Of a stretch of DNA of 64,000 bases, positions 52,678-63,001 are shown piece after piece. The notes beneath the pieces were generated by a model. That model ran no database searches and was not told the DNA's origin. It saw nothing but the letters and a program-made list of their open reading frames with translations. The translations under genes were made by a program, and so were the position numbers. The stretch is from Corynebacterium aurimucosum (lineage in GTDB: Bacteria > Actinomycetota > Actinomycetes > Mycobacteriales > Mycobacteriaceae): contig NZ_CP047048.1 in assembly GCF_030408555.1 (NCBI RefSeq), positions 868,001-932,000 of the forward strand. Reading direction: 5' to 3'. Positions within the stretch are counted from its first letter, which is position 1; each line of letters starts with the position of its first letter.

Positions 52678-54510
52678 ATGACTGAGACAGTTGTCGTTAA
52701 TGTTGCTTGGCCTTATGCCAACGGACCCCGCCACATCGGACACGTGGCGGGTTTCGGCGTTCCTTCCGACGTGTTCGCCCGCTTCCAGCGAATGCGCGGC
52801 AACGACGTCCTCATGGTTTCCGGTACCGACGAGCACGGCACCCCGCTGCTGGTACAGGCGGATAAGGAAGGCGTGACGGTTCGTGAATTGGCGGATCGCT
52901 ACAACCGCCAGATTGTCACCGACCTGGCTGGCCTCGGCCTGTCTTATGATCTCTTTACCCGCACCACCACCCGCAACCACTACGCGGTGGTGCAGGAGCT
53001 GTTCAAGGGCTTGTACGAGAACGGCTACATGATTAAGGAGACCACCCAGGGCGCCATTTCGCCGTCCACGGGCCGTACCTTGCCTGACCGCTATATCGAG
53101 GGAACCTGTCCGCTGTGTGGTGCCGATGGCGCGCGCGGTGACCAGTGCGATAACTGCGGCAACCAACTCGATCCGGTAGATCTCATCAACCCGGTGTCCA
53201 AGATCAACGGTGAAACCCCGGAGTTCATCGATACCGAGCACTTCCTGCTGGACCTGCCTGCGGTTAAGGACGTCCTCGAAGAGTGGCTGAAGAGCCGCGA
53301 GGATTGGCGCCCGAACGTCCTCAAATTCTCCCTCAACCTGTTGGAGGATATGCGCCCGCGCACCATGACCCGTGACATCGACTGGGGCATTCCCATTCCG
53401 GTCGAAGGCTGGGAGGATAACGGTGCGAAGAAGCTCTACGTGTGGTTCGACGCGGTGATTGGTTACCTGTCTTCCTCCATCGAGTGGGCCCACCGCACCG
53501 GCAACCCGGAGGCTTGGAAGGACTACTGGCAGAACCCGCAGGCACGCCACTACTACTTCCAGGGCAAGGACAACATCACCTTCCACTCCCAGATCTGGCC
53601 GGCTGAGCTTTTGGGTTACGCGGGCAAGGGCTCCAAGGGCGGTGAGCTGCACACCTATGGTGATCTCAACCTGCCGACGGAAATCGTGTCCTCGGAGTAC
53701 CTGACCATGTCCGGTTCCAAGTTCTCCTCCTCCAAGGGCGTTGTTATCTACGTCAAGGACTTCCTTGCGGAGTTTGGCCCGGACGCACTGCGTTACTTCA
53801 TCGCCGTGGCTGGCCCAGAGAACAACGACACCGACTTCACCTGGGACGAGTTCGTGCGCCGCATCAACAACGAGCTCGCTAACGGCTGGGGCAACCTGGT
53901 CAACCGCACTGTATCGATGGCGCACAAGAACTTCGGCGAGGTACCGGCCCCTGCGGCGTTGGAGCAGGCGGATAAGGATATTCTTTCCCTCGCAGAGGAA
54001 ACCTTCGCTACTGCCGCGGAATTCCTCGAACAGTCCAAGTTCAAGCAGGCCATGACGGCCATCATGCACGTCGTCGGCGAGGCCAATGCTTATGTCGCGG
54101 CGATGGAGCCGTGGAAGCTGGCCAAGGACGAGACCCAGCGGGAGCGTCTGGCCACCGTGCTGTGGACCGCACTGCAGGTAGTCTCCGATTGCAACGTGAT
54201 GCTCACGCCGTTCCTGCCCTTTACTGCGCAGAAGGTACACGAAACTCTGGGACGTGAGGGCGTGTGGGCCGCACAGCCGCGAGTCGAAGAGGTGGTGGAT
54301 GATATGCCGGTCGAGCTCGTTGGTGTAGACCTCCCGCCGGAGAACCACCCGTACCCGATCATCACCGGTGACTACTCCGCGCAGCAGGCTGTGTGGAAGC
54401 GTTTCGACATTACGCCGGGCACCGCGCTGCAGAAGCCGAAGCCACTGGTGGCTAAGCTTGACCCGGAGCTCGGTGAGACCGGCCCGGAGTGGGCCCCGGT
54501 TCAGAAGTAA
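52678..54510 (+). CDS. metG: Methionyl-tRNA synthetase
   Basis: A 610-residue class I synthetase charging tRNA-Met. [15 protein letters not shown] holds the HIGH motif; [10 protein letters not shown] near 345 is the KMSKS variant; the zinc knuckle [20 protein letters not shown] lies near 143-162. Anticodon-binding helices follow to the C-terminus, with no appended tRNA-binding domain. ATG 52678 is chosen; the frame extends to GTG 52657, which lies in the terminator stem. The MFS gene follows after four bases. Confidence 0.96.
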   Translation: MTETVVVNVAWPYANGPRHIGHVAGFGVPSDVFARFQRMRGNDVLMVSGTDEHGTPLLVQADKEGVTVRELADRYNRQIVTDLAGLGLSYDLFTRTTTRNHYAVVQELFKGLYENGYMIKETTQGAISPSTGRTLPDRYIEGTCPLCGADGARGDQCDNCGNQLDPVDLINPVSKINGETPEFIDTEHFLLDLPAVKDVLEEWLKSREDWRPNVLKFSLNLLEDMRPRTMTRDIDWGIPIPVEGWEDNGAKKLYVWFDAVIGYLSSSIEWAHRTGNPEAWKDYWQNPQARHYYFQGKDNITFHSQIWPAELLGYAGKGSKGGELHTYGDLNLPTEIVSSEYLTMSGSKFSSSKGVVIYVKDFLAEFGPDALRYFIAVAGPENNDTDFTWDEFVRRINNELANGWGNLVNRTVSMAHKNFGEVPAPAALEQADKDILSLAEETFATAAEFLEQSKFKQAMTAIMHVVGEANAYVAAMEPWKLAKDETQRERLATVLWTALQVVSDCNVMLTPFLPFTAQKVHETLGREGVWAAQPRVEEVVDDMPVELVGVDLPPENHPYPIITGDYSAQQAVWKRFDITPGTALQKPKPLVAKLDPELGETGPEWAPVQK

Positions 54511-54514
54511 AGGC

Positions 54515-55708
54515 GTGGGCTCGGCGTTTCGGCGCTCGCTTGCGCCCTTCCTGCTCTTTTCCGTTGTTTGCCTCACCGCGCTGAACCTGCGATCCGGTAT
54601 CGCTTCGGTGGCACCGGTGCTGGGGCAGATCCAGAGTTTCTTTGGGATTAGTTCTGGGCAGGCAGGTTTGTTGACCGCGCTTCCTGGCCTGTGTTTTGCT
54701 GCCATGGGATTGGCGGCGGTTCCCATCGCGCGCCGCGCGGGGCTAAGCCGCACCTTGGCCGGCGGCACGGTGGCCTTGGTTGCGGGGCTCGCTCTCCGAC
54801 CGTGGGTAAGTAGCTTTCCGCTCTTCGTAGCGCTTACTCTATGCGTCGTTGCCGGAATCGCGCTGGCGAACGTGCTGCTTCCCGCATGGATCAAGCAGCA
54901 TGGTTCAGGCCGCGCACTGGTGGCATTGATGACCACCTACACCACGATGCTGGGTGTTTCCAGCGCTCTCGGCCCGCTGTCCGCGGTGACCCAAAGTACG
55001 TGGCAAGGTGCTCTGTGGATCTGGTGTCTGCCGGCCGTCGCACAGCTGGTGGCCTGGATAGTGGTCCTTCCGCAGGCTGGCAAGGATGTCGCTCACGGCA
55101 CGATTGACGCGGCGGGCGCGCAGCGCCCCATGTTCGCCTCGCCCACGGCGGTAGCCATGCTTTTCTTCTTTGGACTGCAGTCCACCATGGCCTATGTCCA
55201 GATGGGGTGGCTGCCGCGCATGCTGGTGGAGAAGGGGGTGAGTGAGAACACCGCCAGTGTGTCGCTCGCCGTCATTGGAGTCTTTAACATTCTCGGCGGC
55301 GTGGTCATGCCGTGGCTTATCTCGCGACTGGACCGTCTTGCCCCCGTGCCCGTGGTGCTGGCGCTATGCACCTGCGCCGGGTGGGGTGGGGTCCTCGTGG
55401 CCGCCGACGCCGCCCCGCTGGCTTGGGCTTGCCTCATGGGGATCGGTGGTATGTGTTTCCCGCTGGCGCTGGCATTGCTCACCGCACGCACACGAAGCGC
55501 GCTGACTACCGCGCGTCTCTCCGGTTTCGTGCAGCCTGGCGGCTACGTCCTGGCGGGCCTCGTGCCGCTGTCCGTGGGAGTGGTGCGCGGCGCCACCGGC
55601 AATTGGACCGCTGTGCTCATTGGTCTTATGGTGCTCAGCCTCTGCATGCTGGTGGCGGGTTTGCGCGCGACCACGCGGGTCTACATTGACGACGAGCTCG
55701 CCGCCTAG
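54515..55708 (+). CDS. Major facilitator transporter, CynX/NimT type
   Basis: About 397 residues from GTG 54515 with AAAGG upstream; the longer frame overlaps metG out of phase and is rejected. Twelve membrane helices. LTALNLRSGIASVAPVLGQI at TM1 is characteristic of the cyanate/2-nitroimidazole group (CynX, NimT), as are GQAGLLTALPGLCFA and RLSGFVQPGGYVLAGLVP. The direction and substrate are unknown; drug or small-acid export is likeliest. It starts four bases after metG, suggesting read-through from metG. Confidence 0.8.
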   Translation: MGSAFRRSLAPFLLFSVVCLTALNLRSGIASVAPVLGQIQSFFGISSGQAGLLTALPGLCFAAMGLAAVPIARRAGLSRTLAGGTVALVAGLALRPWVSSFPLFVALTLCVVAGIALANVLLPAWIKQHGSGRALVALMTTYTTMLGVSSALGPLSAVTQSTWQGALWIWCLPAVAQLVAWIVVLPQAGKDVAHGTIDAAGAQRPMFASPTAVAMLFFFGLQSTMAYVQMGWLPRMLVEKGVSENTASVSLAVIGVFNILGGVVMPWLISRLDRLAPVPVVLALCTCAGWGGVLVAADAAPLAWACLMGIGGMCFPLALALLTARTRSALTTARLSGFVQPGGYVLAGLVPLSVGVVRGATGNWTAVLIGLMVLSLCMLVAGLRATTRVYIDDELAA

Positions 55709-55744
55709 CGGGGCATTAACAGTTACGGTAGCTTTTGTATTACA

Positions 55745-55802
55745 GCGTTAGTTAGAGTTAACGCCTCACGTTATTGACGTGTCGCGTTACGGGGGGTATG
55801 GT
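55745..55802 (+). promoter_or_regulatory. higBA promoter with repeated operator half-sites
   Basis: TTGACG (55774-55779), 17 bases, TATGGT (55797-55802) form a near-consensus promoter. Half-sites alternate: GCGTTA (55745), TAACGC (55759), GCGTTA (55784). A palindrome CACGT-TATTG-ACGTG (55767-55781) covers the -35. This suits autorepression by HigA and the HigBA complex. Confidence 0.6.
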
Positions 55803-55808
55803 GCGTTT

Positions 55809-56090
55809 ATGATTCAGTCGTTCGCGGATAGGGATACGGAGCGCTTATGGAATCGAGAGAGGGTGCCCTCGATAGATTCACGTATTCACTCGGTAGCTCT
55901 TCGCAAACTGAGGCAGTTGGGCTACGCTCAGAGGCTTGATGATCTTCGGATTCCTCCGGGAAATAGGCTCGAAGCTTTGAAGGGCGATCGGCGGGGTCAA
56001 TATAGCATTCGTATCAATGACCAGTGGCGGATCTGCTTCCGGTGGACCGCTTTAGGGCCAGAGGAGGTTGAGATCGTTGACTACCACTAA
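55809..56090 (+). CDS. higB: HigB/RelE-type toxin
   Basis: A 93-residue protein from ATG 55809, directly after the promoter: MIQSFADRDTERLWNRERVP, LRKLRQLGYAQRLDDLRIPP, GNRLEALKGDRRGQYSIRIN, DQWRICFRWTALGPEEVEIV. This is the HigB (plasmid maintenance killer) fold of ribosome-dependent mRNA endonucleases, with the conserved Arg and C-terminal His ending VDYH. It overlaps higA by 14 bases. Toxin-first order is typical of higBA. Confidence 0.93.
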   Translation: MIQSFADRDTERLWNRERVPSIDSRIHSVALRKLRQLGYAQRLDDLRIPPGNRLEALKGDRRGQYSIRINDQWRICFRWTALGPEEVEIVDYH

Positions 56091-56385
56091 CAAGCTCCCC
56101 CCAGTGCACCCAGGTGAAATCCTTATGGAGGACTTTCTCAAGGACATGGGGATTACCCAACACAAACTCGCTGTTTCGATAGGGGTCCCGCCTCGACGTA
56201 TTAACGAAATCGTCCACGGAAAACGGGCTATTACCGCCGATACGGCTCTCCGATTGGCTAAATATTTTGGAATATCCCCACAGTTCTGGCTGGGGCTGCA
56301 GACTCACTACGACTTGGATGTCGCGGAAGACAAAATTCTTGCTGAGTTGGACGATATTGTGCCGCTTCAGGCGGCGTCGGCTTAA
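56077..56385 (+). CDS. higA: HigA-type antitoxin (XRE family)
   Basis: About 102 residues from TTG 56077, chosen because GAGGAGG ends nine bases upstream; TTG 56068 is too close. PPVHPGEILMEDFLKDMGITQHK opens the HigA family, followed by a helix-turn-helix (KLAVSIGVPPRRINEIVHGK) and RAITADTALRLAKYFGISPQFWL. It neutralises HigB and represses the operon. Translational overlap with higB couples the two products. Confidence 0.93.
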   Translation: MTTTNKLPPVHPGEILMEDFLKDMGITQHKLAVSIGVPPRRINEIVHGKRAITADTALRLAKYFGISPQFWLGLQTHYDLDVAEDKILAELDDIVPLQAASA

Positions 56386-56436
56386 CTTGTGCGCTGGGAG
56401 TGACTGAGCAACACAGTGTGAGTCTCTTGGGTTGAA

Positions 56437-56505
56437 ACTGCCGTTGTTGCCAAAGTTTCCCGCTTCGTCTCAGGATCTGGCCAGATCTTTGGCAACAATG
56501 GCAGT
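56437..56505. repeat. 19-base inverted repeat after higBA
   Basis: Arms at 56437-56455 (starting ACTGCCGTTG) and 56487-56505 (ending ATGGCAGT) are complementary at 18 of 19 positions. The 31-base spacer holds a perfect palindrome GATCTGGCCAGATC (56474-56487). A sequence 16/19 identical to the right arm is at 23836-23854. It lies between convergent genes, so it may be a bidirectional terminator or a small mobile/repeat element. Confidence 0.6.
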
Positions 56506-56567
56506 GCCGTCACTGGTGGTGGGGCGGCTGGCACGCGCCTCCCTGAGGTAGTGGCCGTCAAGCCGCT

Positions 56568-57071
56568 TTAGGAGCGGTCGAAGTCGCGCTGCAGGTGCAC
56601 CAGCCCTAGCCGCACGCCGTCCTTGGTGTGGATATTGGGCATGCGGCCGGTCTCCACGAAGCCGAACTTCTTGTGCAGGGCGATGGAGGACTCGTTGGTG
56701 TCCACGATGTAGGTGATTATCGTCTCCACGTAGTCATTTTCCTTCGCGTGGTCCATGAGCGTGTCCATGAGCTCGCTGCCTACACCCTTGCCGCGCGCAG
56801 ACTCCGCGATGTAAATGGAATCCTCCGCAGTACCGTAGTAGATAGCTGGGGTGACAAACTGGAAGTAGGCGGCCCAGCCAACGATCTCATCGTCATCGAC
56901 CGCGACATAGACTGGATAACCTTCCTTGTCCATCTGTGCCAGCCACTCTTCGCGGTCTTCCACGGACTCTTGCCAGGTGACGAGGTTGGTCGCCGGTTTC
57001 GCGGCGGAGGCGGAGTTGTAGATGGCGGAGATTGCGGGGGCGTCGGCAAGCTCTGCGGGACGGACGTGCAT
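56568..57071 (-). CDS. GNAT acetyltransferase, phosphinothricin-acetyltransferase-like
   Basis: A 167-residue GNAT enzyme: VRPAELADAPAISAIYN, TWQESVEDREEWLAQMDK, DDDEIVGWAAYFQF, EDSIYIAESARGKGVGSELM (acetyl-CoA loop with RGKGVG), ESSIALHKKFGFVETG. The IYN start and the loop resemble PAT/Bar-type N-acetyltransferases. The substrate is unknown. It starts eight bases after the stop of another GNAT gene on the same strand; the two share fold but are clearly different (compare RGKGVG with HGRGVG). Confidence 0.85.
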   Translation of the reverse strand: MHVRPAELADAPAISAIYNSASAAKPATNLVTWQESVEDREEWLAQMDKEGYPVYVAVDDDEIVGWAAYFQFVTPAIYYGTAEDSIYIAESARGKGVGSELMDTLMDHAKENDYVETIITYIVDTNESSIALHKKFGFVETGRMPNIHTKDGVRLGLVHLQRDFDRS

Positions 57072-57079
57072 GATGTTCC

Positions 57080-57574
57080 TTAAACCATGAGTTGCAAGTG
57101 GGTGAGGTCTATCCAGCGCCCAGCTTTGCGGCTGACTTCTTTTAACGTTCCTACAGTGGCAAAGCCGAACTTTTCATGCAACTTGATGGATGCGGCGTTG
57201 TCCGCCACGATGAGTGCTAGCAGCGTATGGACCTGCTCCGCCTGGCGGGCATGCTGAACCACTGCATCAAGTAAACGAGTCCCTACCCCGCGGCCGTGGG
57301 CGGTGGGATCAACGTAGATCGTCGTCTCGTAGCATCCCTGCCACACTTTCGGATCGCGGTAGGGGCGGTAGAGTGCCCAGCCTAAATACGTGCCGTCATC
57401 CTCGAAAGCCACGAAACAGGGACACTTGTCGCGACGTAGTTGATGCAGGTACTCGGTGCGTTCCTCCACGGTGGCGGGTTCGCTGCGAAAGATGAAATGG
57501 GTCTCCCGGATGGCCCAATTCAGCGTGGCGGTCATCGCGGGGACGTCGGCGTCCGTCGCTTCACGGATAATCAT
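57080..57574 (-). CDS. GNAT acetyltransferase, second of a tandem pair
   Basis: A 164-residue protein from ATG 57574: MIIREATDADVPAMTATLNW, TVEERTEYLHQLRRDKCPCF, GTYLGWALYRPYRD, TTIYVDPTAHGRGVGTRLLD (acetyl-CoA loop), ASIKLHEKFGFATVGTLKEV. It is also of the PAT-like group. Its ATG lies 24 bases from the divergent tatD start. Cotranscribed with the GNAT gene after it; together they look like an acquired or duplicated resistance/detoxification pair (inference). Confidence 0.85.
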   Translation of the reverse strand: MIIREATDADVPAMTATLNWAIRETHFIFRSEPATVEERTEYLHQLRRDKCPCFVAFEDDGTYLGWALYRPYRDPKVWQGCYETTIYVDPTAHGRGVGTRLLDAVVQHARQAEQVHTLLALIVADNAASIKLHEKFGFATVGTLKEVSRKAGRWIDLTHLQLMV

Positions 57575-57598
57575 GCGCGCAAGACTACACTCGCAGCC

Positions 57599-58423
57599 AT
57601 GTCTAAGAAGAAGCCACGCCCCACGCCCGTTCCCGCCGAAGGTTTGAGCCAGCTTATCGACGCCCACACGCACCTCGCCTCCTGCCGTGATGCTGATGCC
57701 GACCTCGTTGAGCGCGCTCGTGCTGCTGGTGTTGAGCGCATCGTTACCGTGGGTGATGGCCTAGCGGAGGCGGAGAAGGCTTTGGCCGCGGCGCAGGATT
57801 TCGACAACGTCTATGCCGCGTGCGCGATTCATCCGACGAAAGCGAATGAGCTAGATGAGGCTGCTCGTTCGCGCTTGAGCGAGATGGCTGCGGACGCGCG
57901 CTGCGTGGCCATCGGGGAGACGGGCCTTGATACCTATTGGATTCACCACGAGCCGGAAACCACCGCGCCCCTCGAGGTACAGGAAGAGGCTCTTCGTTGG
58001 CACGCTGAGTTGGCGGCGAAGGTGGGGAAGACACTCATGATTCACAACCGTGAGGCCGATGAGGATCTCATGCGTGTGTTGGGGGAGTGCTCGGAAGTCC
58101 CGAAGGTGATGCTGCACTGTTTCTCGTCACCGCTGGAGGTAGCCAAGGAGGCTCTTGAGCGCGGATATATTCTGTCCTTTGCCGGCAACGTGACGTTTAA
58201 GCGTAATGAGGAGATGCGCCAGGCCGCAGCGCTTGCCCCGGCCGGACAACTGCTCATTGAGACGGATGCACCGTACATGACACCGGAGCCTTTCCGCGGT
58301 GCACGCAACGAACCTTCCCTGATCGGGCACACGTATCGCTGCGTGGCCCAGGCGCGTGGCCAGGAAGTAGAGGATTTGGCTGCCGAGGTCGCTGATACCT
58401 TCGCGCAGGTCTTCGGGGTGTGA
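57599..58423 (+). CDS. tatD: TatD-family metal-dependent DNase
   Basis: A 274-residue protein from ATG 57599 with the TIM-barrel metal site: IDAHTHLASC near the start (HxH), AIGETGLDTYW (Glu), LMIHNREADEDL (His), KVMLHCFSSP (His), and LLIETDAPYMTPEPFRG (Asp). TatD proteins are 3'-5' exonucleases or D-tyrosyl-tRNA deacylase-like enzymes. The basic N-terminus KKKPRPTPVPAEG is an extension. The longer frame to 57440 is antisense to the GNAT gene and rejected. Confidence 0.93.
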   Translation: MSKKKPRPTPVPAEGLSQLIDAHTHLASCRDADADLVERARAAGVERIVTVGDGLAEAEKALAAAQDFDNVYAACAIHPTKANELDEAARSRLSEMAADARCVAIGETGLDTYWIHHEPETTAPLEVQEEALRWHAELAAKVGKTLMIHNREADEDLMRVLGECSEVPKVMLHCFSSPLEVAKEALERGYILSFAGNVTFKRNEEMRQAAALAPAGQLLIETDAPYMTPEPFRGARNEPSLIGHTYRCVAQARGQEVEDLAAEVADTFAQVFGV

Positions 58424-58531
58424 TGATCTTCACTAAGTATAAAGCAGCTGCTCATAGGTGGCGCGCGTGTTTGTTGTGGCGAGTGTGTTGCTAGTGGTCC
58501 TGGCGTGTAAATACGTTTCGATCGTTGAGTT

Positions 58532-58549
58532 CTGTTACCGTATCGTTAT
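58532..58549 (+). promoter_or_regulatory. Candidate MtrA-type direct repeat upstream of rpf
   Basis: CTGTTACC and TCGTTATT in 11-base register share the GTTA core, resembling the betP site (ATCGTTAT occurs at 58542). It lies 120 bases upstream of the Rpf gene, a known MtrA target class in mycobacteria. The match is loose. Confidence 0.3.
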
Positions 58550-58581
58550 TCAAAGTTAGTCCGGCCTTGATGTTGCCGGCC

Positions 58582-58636
58582 GGCGCGCCCAGGGCGCGCC
58601 ATGACAGGTGCCGAAAGGCGGGGGACCGCCTTTCGG
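58582..58636 (+). ncRNA. Two perfect hairpins in the rpf leader
   Basis: Hairpin 1: GGCGCGCCC-A-GGGCGCGCC (58582-58600), nine bases each side. Hairpin 2: CCGAAAGGCG (58611-58620), loop GGGGAC, CGCCTTTCGG (58627-58636), ten perfect pairs. No T-run follows, so they are not ordinary terminators; they are 32 bases upstream of the start. The c-di-AMP (ydaO) element common before actinobacterial rpf genes was considered, but its conserved core was not found. Confidence 0.5.
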
Positions 58637-58662
58637 ATACGAAGCATCGCAGAGACGAGTAA

Positions 58663-59817
<1,155 letters not shown>

Positions 59818-59850
59818 AGCTTCAGCGCTGCGCGTATTAGTCTGGATGTC

Positions 59851-60693
59851 ATGACACAACCTCTCCTGCTGGGTCCAGTGGAGATCCGCGAGCTCGCCGC
59901 TGAGCTCGACGTGACGCCGACGAAAAAGCTGGGCCAGAACTTTTTGCATGACCCTAACACCATCCGGCGCATCGTTGCCGCGGCGGATCTCCATTCGGAG
60001 GACCGCGTGGTGGAAGTCGGCCCTGGGCTGGGCTCGCTGACCTTGGGGTTGCTGGGAGAGGTCGAGCACGTCACAGCCGTGGAGATTGACCCGCGGCTCG
60101 CCCGCAAACTCCCAGATACCGTGGCCGCGCGGGCAGCCGACTTTGCTGAGCGTCTCACGGTCGTGGAGAAGGATGCACTCACCGTTGAGGCGGGTGAGTT
60201 GGGGGAACCGACGGCTTTGGTGGCCAACCTGCCCTATAACGTCGCGGTACCGGTTTTGCTACACCTATTGGAGATCTACCCATCCATTCGTCGTGTCCTA
60301 GTCATGGTGCAGCTGGAGGTGGCTGAGCGCCTCGCCGCCGCGCCGGGCAGCAAGGTTTATGGCATTCCGAGCCTCAAAGCGTCCTTCTACGGCCCCGTCC
60401 GCCAGGCCGGGACGATTGGGAAGAACGTATTCTGGCCGGCGCCGAAAATTGAGTCGGGTCTGGTGCGCATTGATTGCACCCGCCCCTTCGACGAGACGCT
60501 GCGACCACGGCTCTTTGTGCTGATCGACGCCGCCTTTGCCCAACGTCGCAAGACGCTGCGCGCCGCCTTAGCGGGCTTTTTTGGTTCCGCTGCGGCAGCC
60601 GAGGAAGCGCTGCGCGCGGCGGAAATCGATCCGCGCCTGCGCGGCGAGAAGCTAGGCGTGGAGGACTTCGTCCGATTGGCGGAAGTCTCATGA
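59851..60693 (+). CDS. rsmA: 16S rRNA dimethyladenosine methyltransferase
   Basis: A 280-residue KsgA/RsmA enzyme that dimethylates A1518 and A1519 of 16S rRNA. SAM motif [16 protein letters not shown], acidic [19 protein letters not shown], and catalytic [18 protein letters not shown] (NLPY motif), followed by [13 protein letters not shown] and a C-terminal helical domain ([11 protein letters not shown]). The N-terminal [19 protein letters not shown] is diagnostic. It overlaps ispE by four bases (ATGA). Confidence 0.96.
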   Translation: MTQPLLLGPVEIRELAAELDVTPTKKLGQNFLHDPNTIRRIVAAADLHSEDRVVEVGPGLGSLTLGLLGEVEHVTAVEIDPRLARKLPDTVAARAADFAERLTVVEKDALTVEAGELGEPTALVANLPYNVAVPVLLHLLEIYPSIRRVLVMVQLEVAERLAAAPGSKVYGIPSLKASFYGPVRQAGTIGKNVFWPAPKIESGLVRIDCTRPFDETLRPRLFVLIDAAFAQRRKTLRAALAGFFGSAAAAEEALRAAEIDPRLRGEKLGVEDFVRLAEVS

Positions 60694-61628
60694 GCAAACC
60701 AGTAAACGAGTCCCCGCAGCTCTGGCAGGCGCGCGCCCACGCCAAGGTCAACCTACACCTGGGCGTGGGCGAAGCCCGCGCGGATGGTTTCCACGAGCTG
60801 GCCACCGTCTTCCAGTCCCTCGACGTGCACGATCGCGTGAGCTATCGCTGGGGCGAAGGCTGCGCCGTGGAGGTCACTGGCAACCATGCGAAGGGCGTGC
60901 CGGCATCAACCGAGAACCTGGCATGGCGCGCGGTGGACTTTGTGGCGCAGAACCTCATGCTGCCGGCCGCTGGCACGCTCACGATGGAGAAAAACATCCC
61001 GGCCGCCGGAGGTATGGCCGGTGGCTCCGCCGATGCCGCCGCGGCCCTGCTTTTGGCCAATCACGCGCTGAGCGCTGAGTTTGGTCGTGAGCCTCTCAGT
61101 ACAGAAAAGCTCTATGAGCTCGCCGCAGAGCTAGGCTCCGACGTGCCTTTTACGCTGATGGGCGGCACAGCGTTGGGGCGCGGGCGCGGTGAGCTTCTGA
61201 CTCCGATGCTTGCGCGTGGGCGCTATATCTGGGCGATCATCACCAATGCTGAGGGCTTGTCGACGCCGTCGGTATTCCGCAAGCTGGATGAGCTGCGCGC
61301 TGCCGGCCGTGGAAGCACACCGCACTTGGACACGGAAGCCGTGGGGCAAGCGCTCGTAGGCGGCAACCCCCGCGAGCTCGCCGCAGTGATGCACAACGAC
61401 CTCCAGCCAGCAGCACTCTCGCTGCGCCCGGACCTTCGCAAGATTCTGGATACTGGTGAGGCTGCCGGTGCCCTCAAGGGAATCGTCTCCGGCTCCGGGC
61501 CCACCTGCGCTTTCCTCTGTGAAGACGAGGAGACCGCCCAGGAGGTTGTGGCCCAGGTCTGCGCCGATAACCGTGGAACCCGTGGCCTGGTGACCACCGG
61601 CCCCGCAACCGGGGCAACACTGGTCTAG
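60690..61628 (+). CDS. ispE: 4-diphosphocytidyl-2-C-methyl-D-erythritol kinase
   Basis: A 312-residue GHMP kinase of the MEP isoprenoid pathway. [20 protein letters not shown] near the start contains the catalytic Lys; [20 protein letters not shown] is the ATP loop; [22 protein letters not shown] contains the catalytic Asp; [14 protein letters not shown] is the third GHMP motif. The start ATG overlaps the rsmA stop; the longer frame to 60474 lies inside rsmA and is rejected. Confidence 0.95.
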   Translation: MSKPVNESPQLWQARAHAKVNLHLGVGEARADGFHELATVFQSLDVHDRVSYRWGEGCAVEVTGNHAKGVPASTENLAWRAVDFVAQNLMLPAAGTLTMEKNIPAAGGMAGGSADAAAALLLANHALSAEFGREPLSTEKLYELAAELGSDVPFTLMGGTALGRGRGELLTPMLARGRYIWAIITNAEGLSTPSVFRKLDELRAAGRGSTPHLDTEAVGQALVGGNPRELAAVMHNDLQPAALSLRPDLRKILDTGEAAGALKGIVSGSGPTCAFLCEDEETAQEVVAQVCADNRGTRGLVTTGPATGATLV

Positions 61629-61673
61629 CGCCAAACGCCGGTCTAGCAACCGCGTTGCACTAGGCAGGGGGAC

Positions 61674-62984
61674 TTAAAGGACGGCCATCTCCACGGGCTT
61701 GAAGTCGAGCTTGTAGCGCTGCGGCTCCTGGTCACCGAGGAGATCAAGGATCACCAGTTCCTGCTTGTTGGCATCGGTGACATAGGCATAGCCGTTTGCT
61801 GCCTTCAGAATTGGTCCCGGCTGTTGCCACTCCTCGTTTTCCTTCCACGGGGAGATGGCGTCAATTTTCTTAGCTACCTCGCCGGAATCCGGGTCGATGA
61901 CGTTGAGCTTGCCGTCGGTCGTGAGCACCAGTGCCTCGCCCAAGGGGCCGCGGGCCAAGGAGCGGAACCAGTAGGATTCGCCCAGCTCGACCTTCTTGGC
62001 GGAGTAGTCCTCCGTATTGATAAGGGTCACCGAGGTCGGGCGCTCAAATTCGGCATCTTTGTCGGTTTTGTTATCCGCCAGAATGATGTTGGATTCCTCC
62101 GAGCCTGCGGAGTTGCCGGAGCGCTGGTAGCCGTCCTTGCCCGCATAAGCGGAGACGTCAATCTTGTGGAAGTCGGTGCCGTCGAAGACGACGGGCCCGT
62201 CTTCGCAGCCGAAGAAGAGAGTGCCGTTGCCGGCGGCGGCTTCACCGTGGACGCCGGGGCACTCGGTGGTTTCCGCAAGGACCTTGCCAGACTTGTCTAA
62301 GTGCTGAATGGTGTGGCGCTCGTCTTCCGTGCCCTTGGTGGTGACTACGGAGCCGTCTTTCAGTGGGACGGCTACTCCGTGGTGGGCGGCACCTGTCTCG
62401 ATGGTGGTGACGGGCGTAGCGTCTTCCTTGCCGATGTCCTCGGTTTTGTAGATCTTTGCTACACCGTCGCCGTCGGAGAAGAGTGCGGTAAAACCGTCGT
62501 GGTGCACCACATGGCCAGCGTGAGGTGCGTCAATGGAAGCGTCGTTAAGCTGTGGCTGCGCCGCGTAATAGTGCTTGTGGTCTCCGTGCGGCTTCGTGAT
62601 GCGCCCGGTGTCGAAGGTGAGGAAGCTATCGCCTTTGGTCACCATGATGTGGCGGTTATCGCCGGAATCGCTAAGCCGGAGAAATGCCTTCAGTTCTTCG
62701 TTGTCGATGACCTCACCAGTCTCTCCATCTAGCGTGGTGAGACCGTCCTTGTGGGAGATGAGGATGCGGGGAGGCAGTTCGGCCACCTCAGTCTCACCAT
62801 CAGAGGCTTCGAAGCCTTCATGACTGTGCTCATCGTTGTGGCCTTCACCGTGTTCGTCATGCGCGTGGGAGGCTTCAACGCTGGAGGGAGATGAAGCTTC
62901 GTTGCTCTCGGAGGAGGAGCAGGAGGACAGGGTGAGGATGCTTGCGGATAGTGCGGTGCACAGGATGAGGTGTTCTTTTTTCAT
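61674..62984 (-). CDS. aztD: His-rich zinc-binding lipoprotein, AztD-like metallochaperone
   Basis: A 436-residue secreted protein from ATG 62984. Lipoprotein signal with lipobox LSSC near 21, then a His/Asp/Glu-rich loop (HAHDEHGEGHNDEHSHEG) typical of zinc chaperones. The rest is a beta-propeller-like repeat domain with additional His clusters (KPHGDHKHYYAAQ; APHAGHVVHHDG; GAAHHGVAV; CPGVHGEAAAGNG), matching the AztD periplasmic zinc metallochaperone. AztD normally accompanies the AztABC zinc importer; no importer gene is beside it. An AT-rich Zur-like sequence lies just upstream. Confidence 0.82.
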   Translation of the reverse strand: MKKEHLILCTALSASILTLSSCSSSESNEASSPSSVEASHAHDEHGEGHNDEHSHEGFEASDGETEVAELPPRILISHKDGLTTLDGETGEVIDNEELKAFLRLSDSGDNRHIMVTKGDSFLTFDTGRITKPHGDHKHYYAAQPQLNDASIDAPHAGHVVHHDGFTALFSDGDGVAKIYKTEDIGKEDATPVTTIETGAAHHGVAVPLKDGSVVTTKGTEDERHTIQHLDKSGKVLAETTECPGVHGEAAAGNGTLFFGCEDGPVVFDGTDFHKIDVSAYAGKDGYQRSGNSAGSEESNIILADNKTDKDAEFERPTSVTLINTEDYSAKKVELGESYWFRSLARGPLGEALVLTTDGKLNVIDPDSGEVAKKIDAISPWKENEEWQQPGPILKAANGYAYVTDANKQELVILDLLGDQEPQRYKLDFKPVEMAVL

Positions 62985-63001
62985 GGCGTGAAGAGTATTG
63001 G

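Noticed and set aside
52516..54936. 806-codon open frame on the minus strand
   Set aside because: Fully antisense to metG, which has all synthetase motifs; long antisense frames are expected at this GC content.
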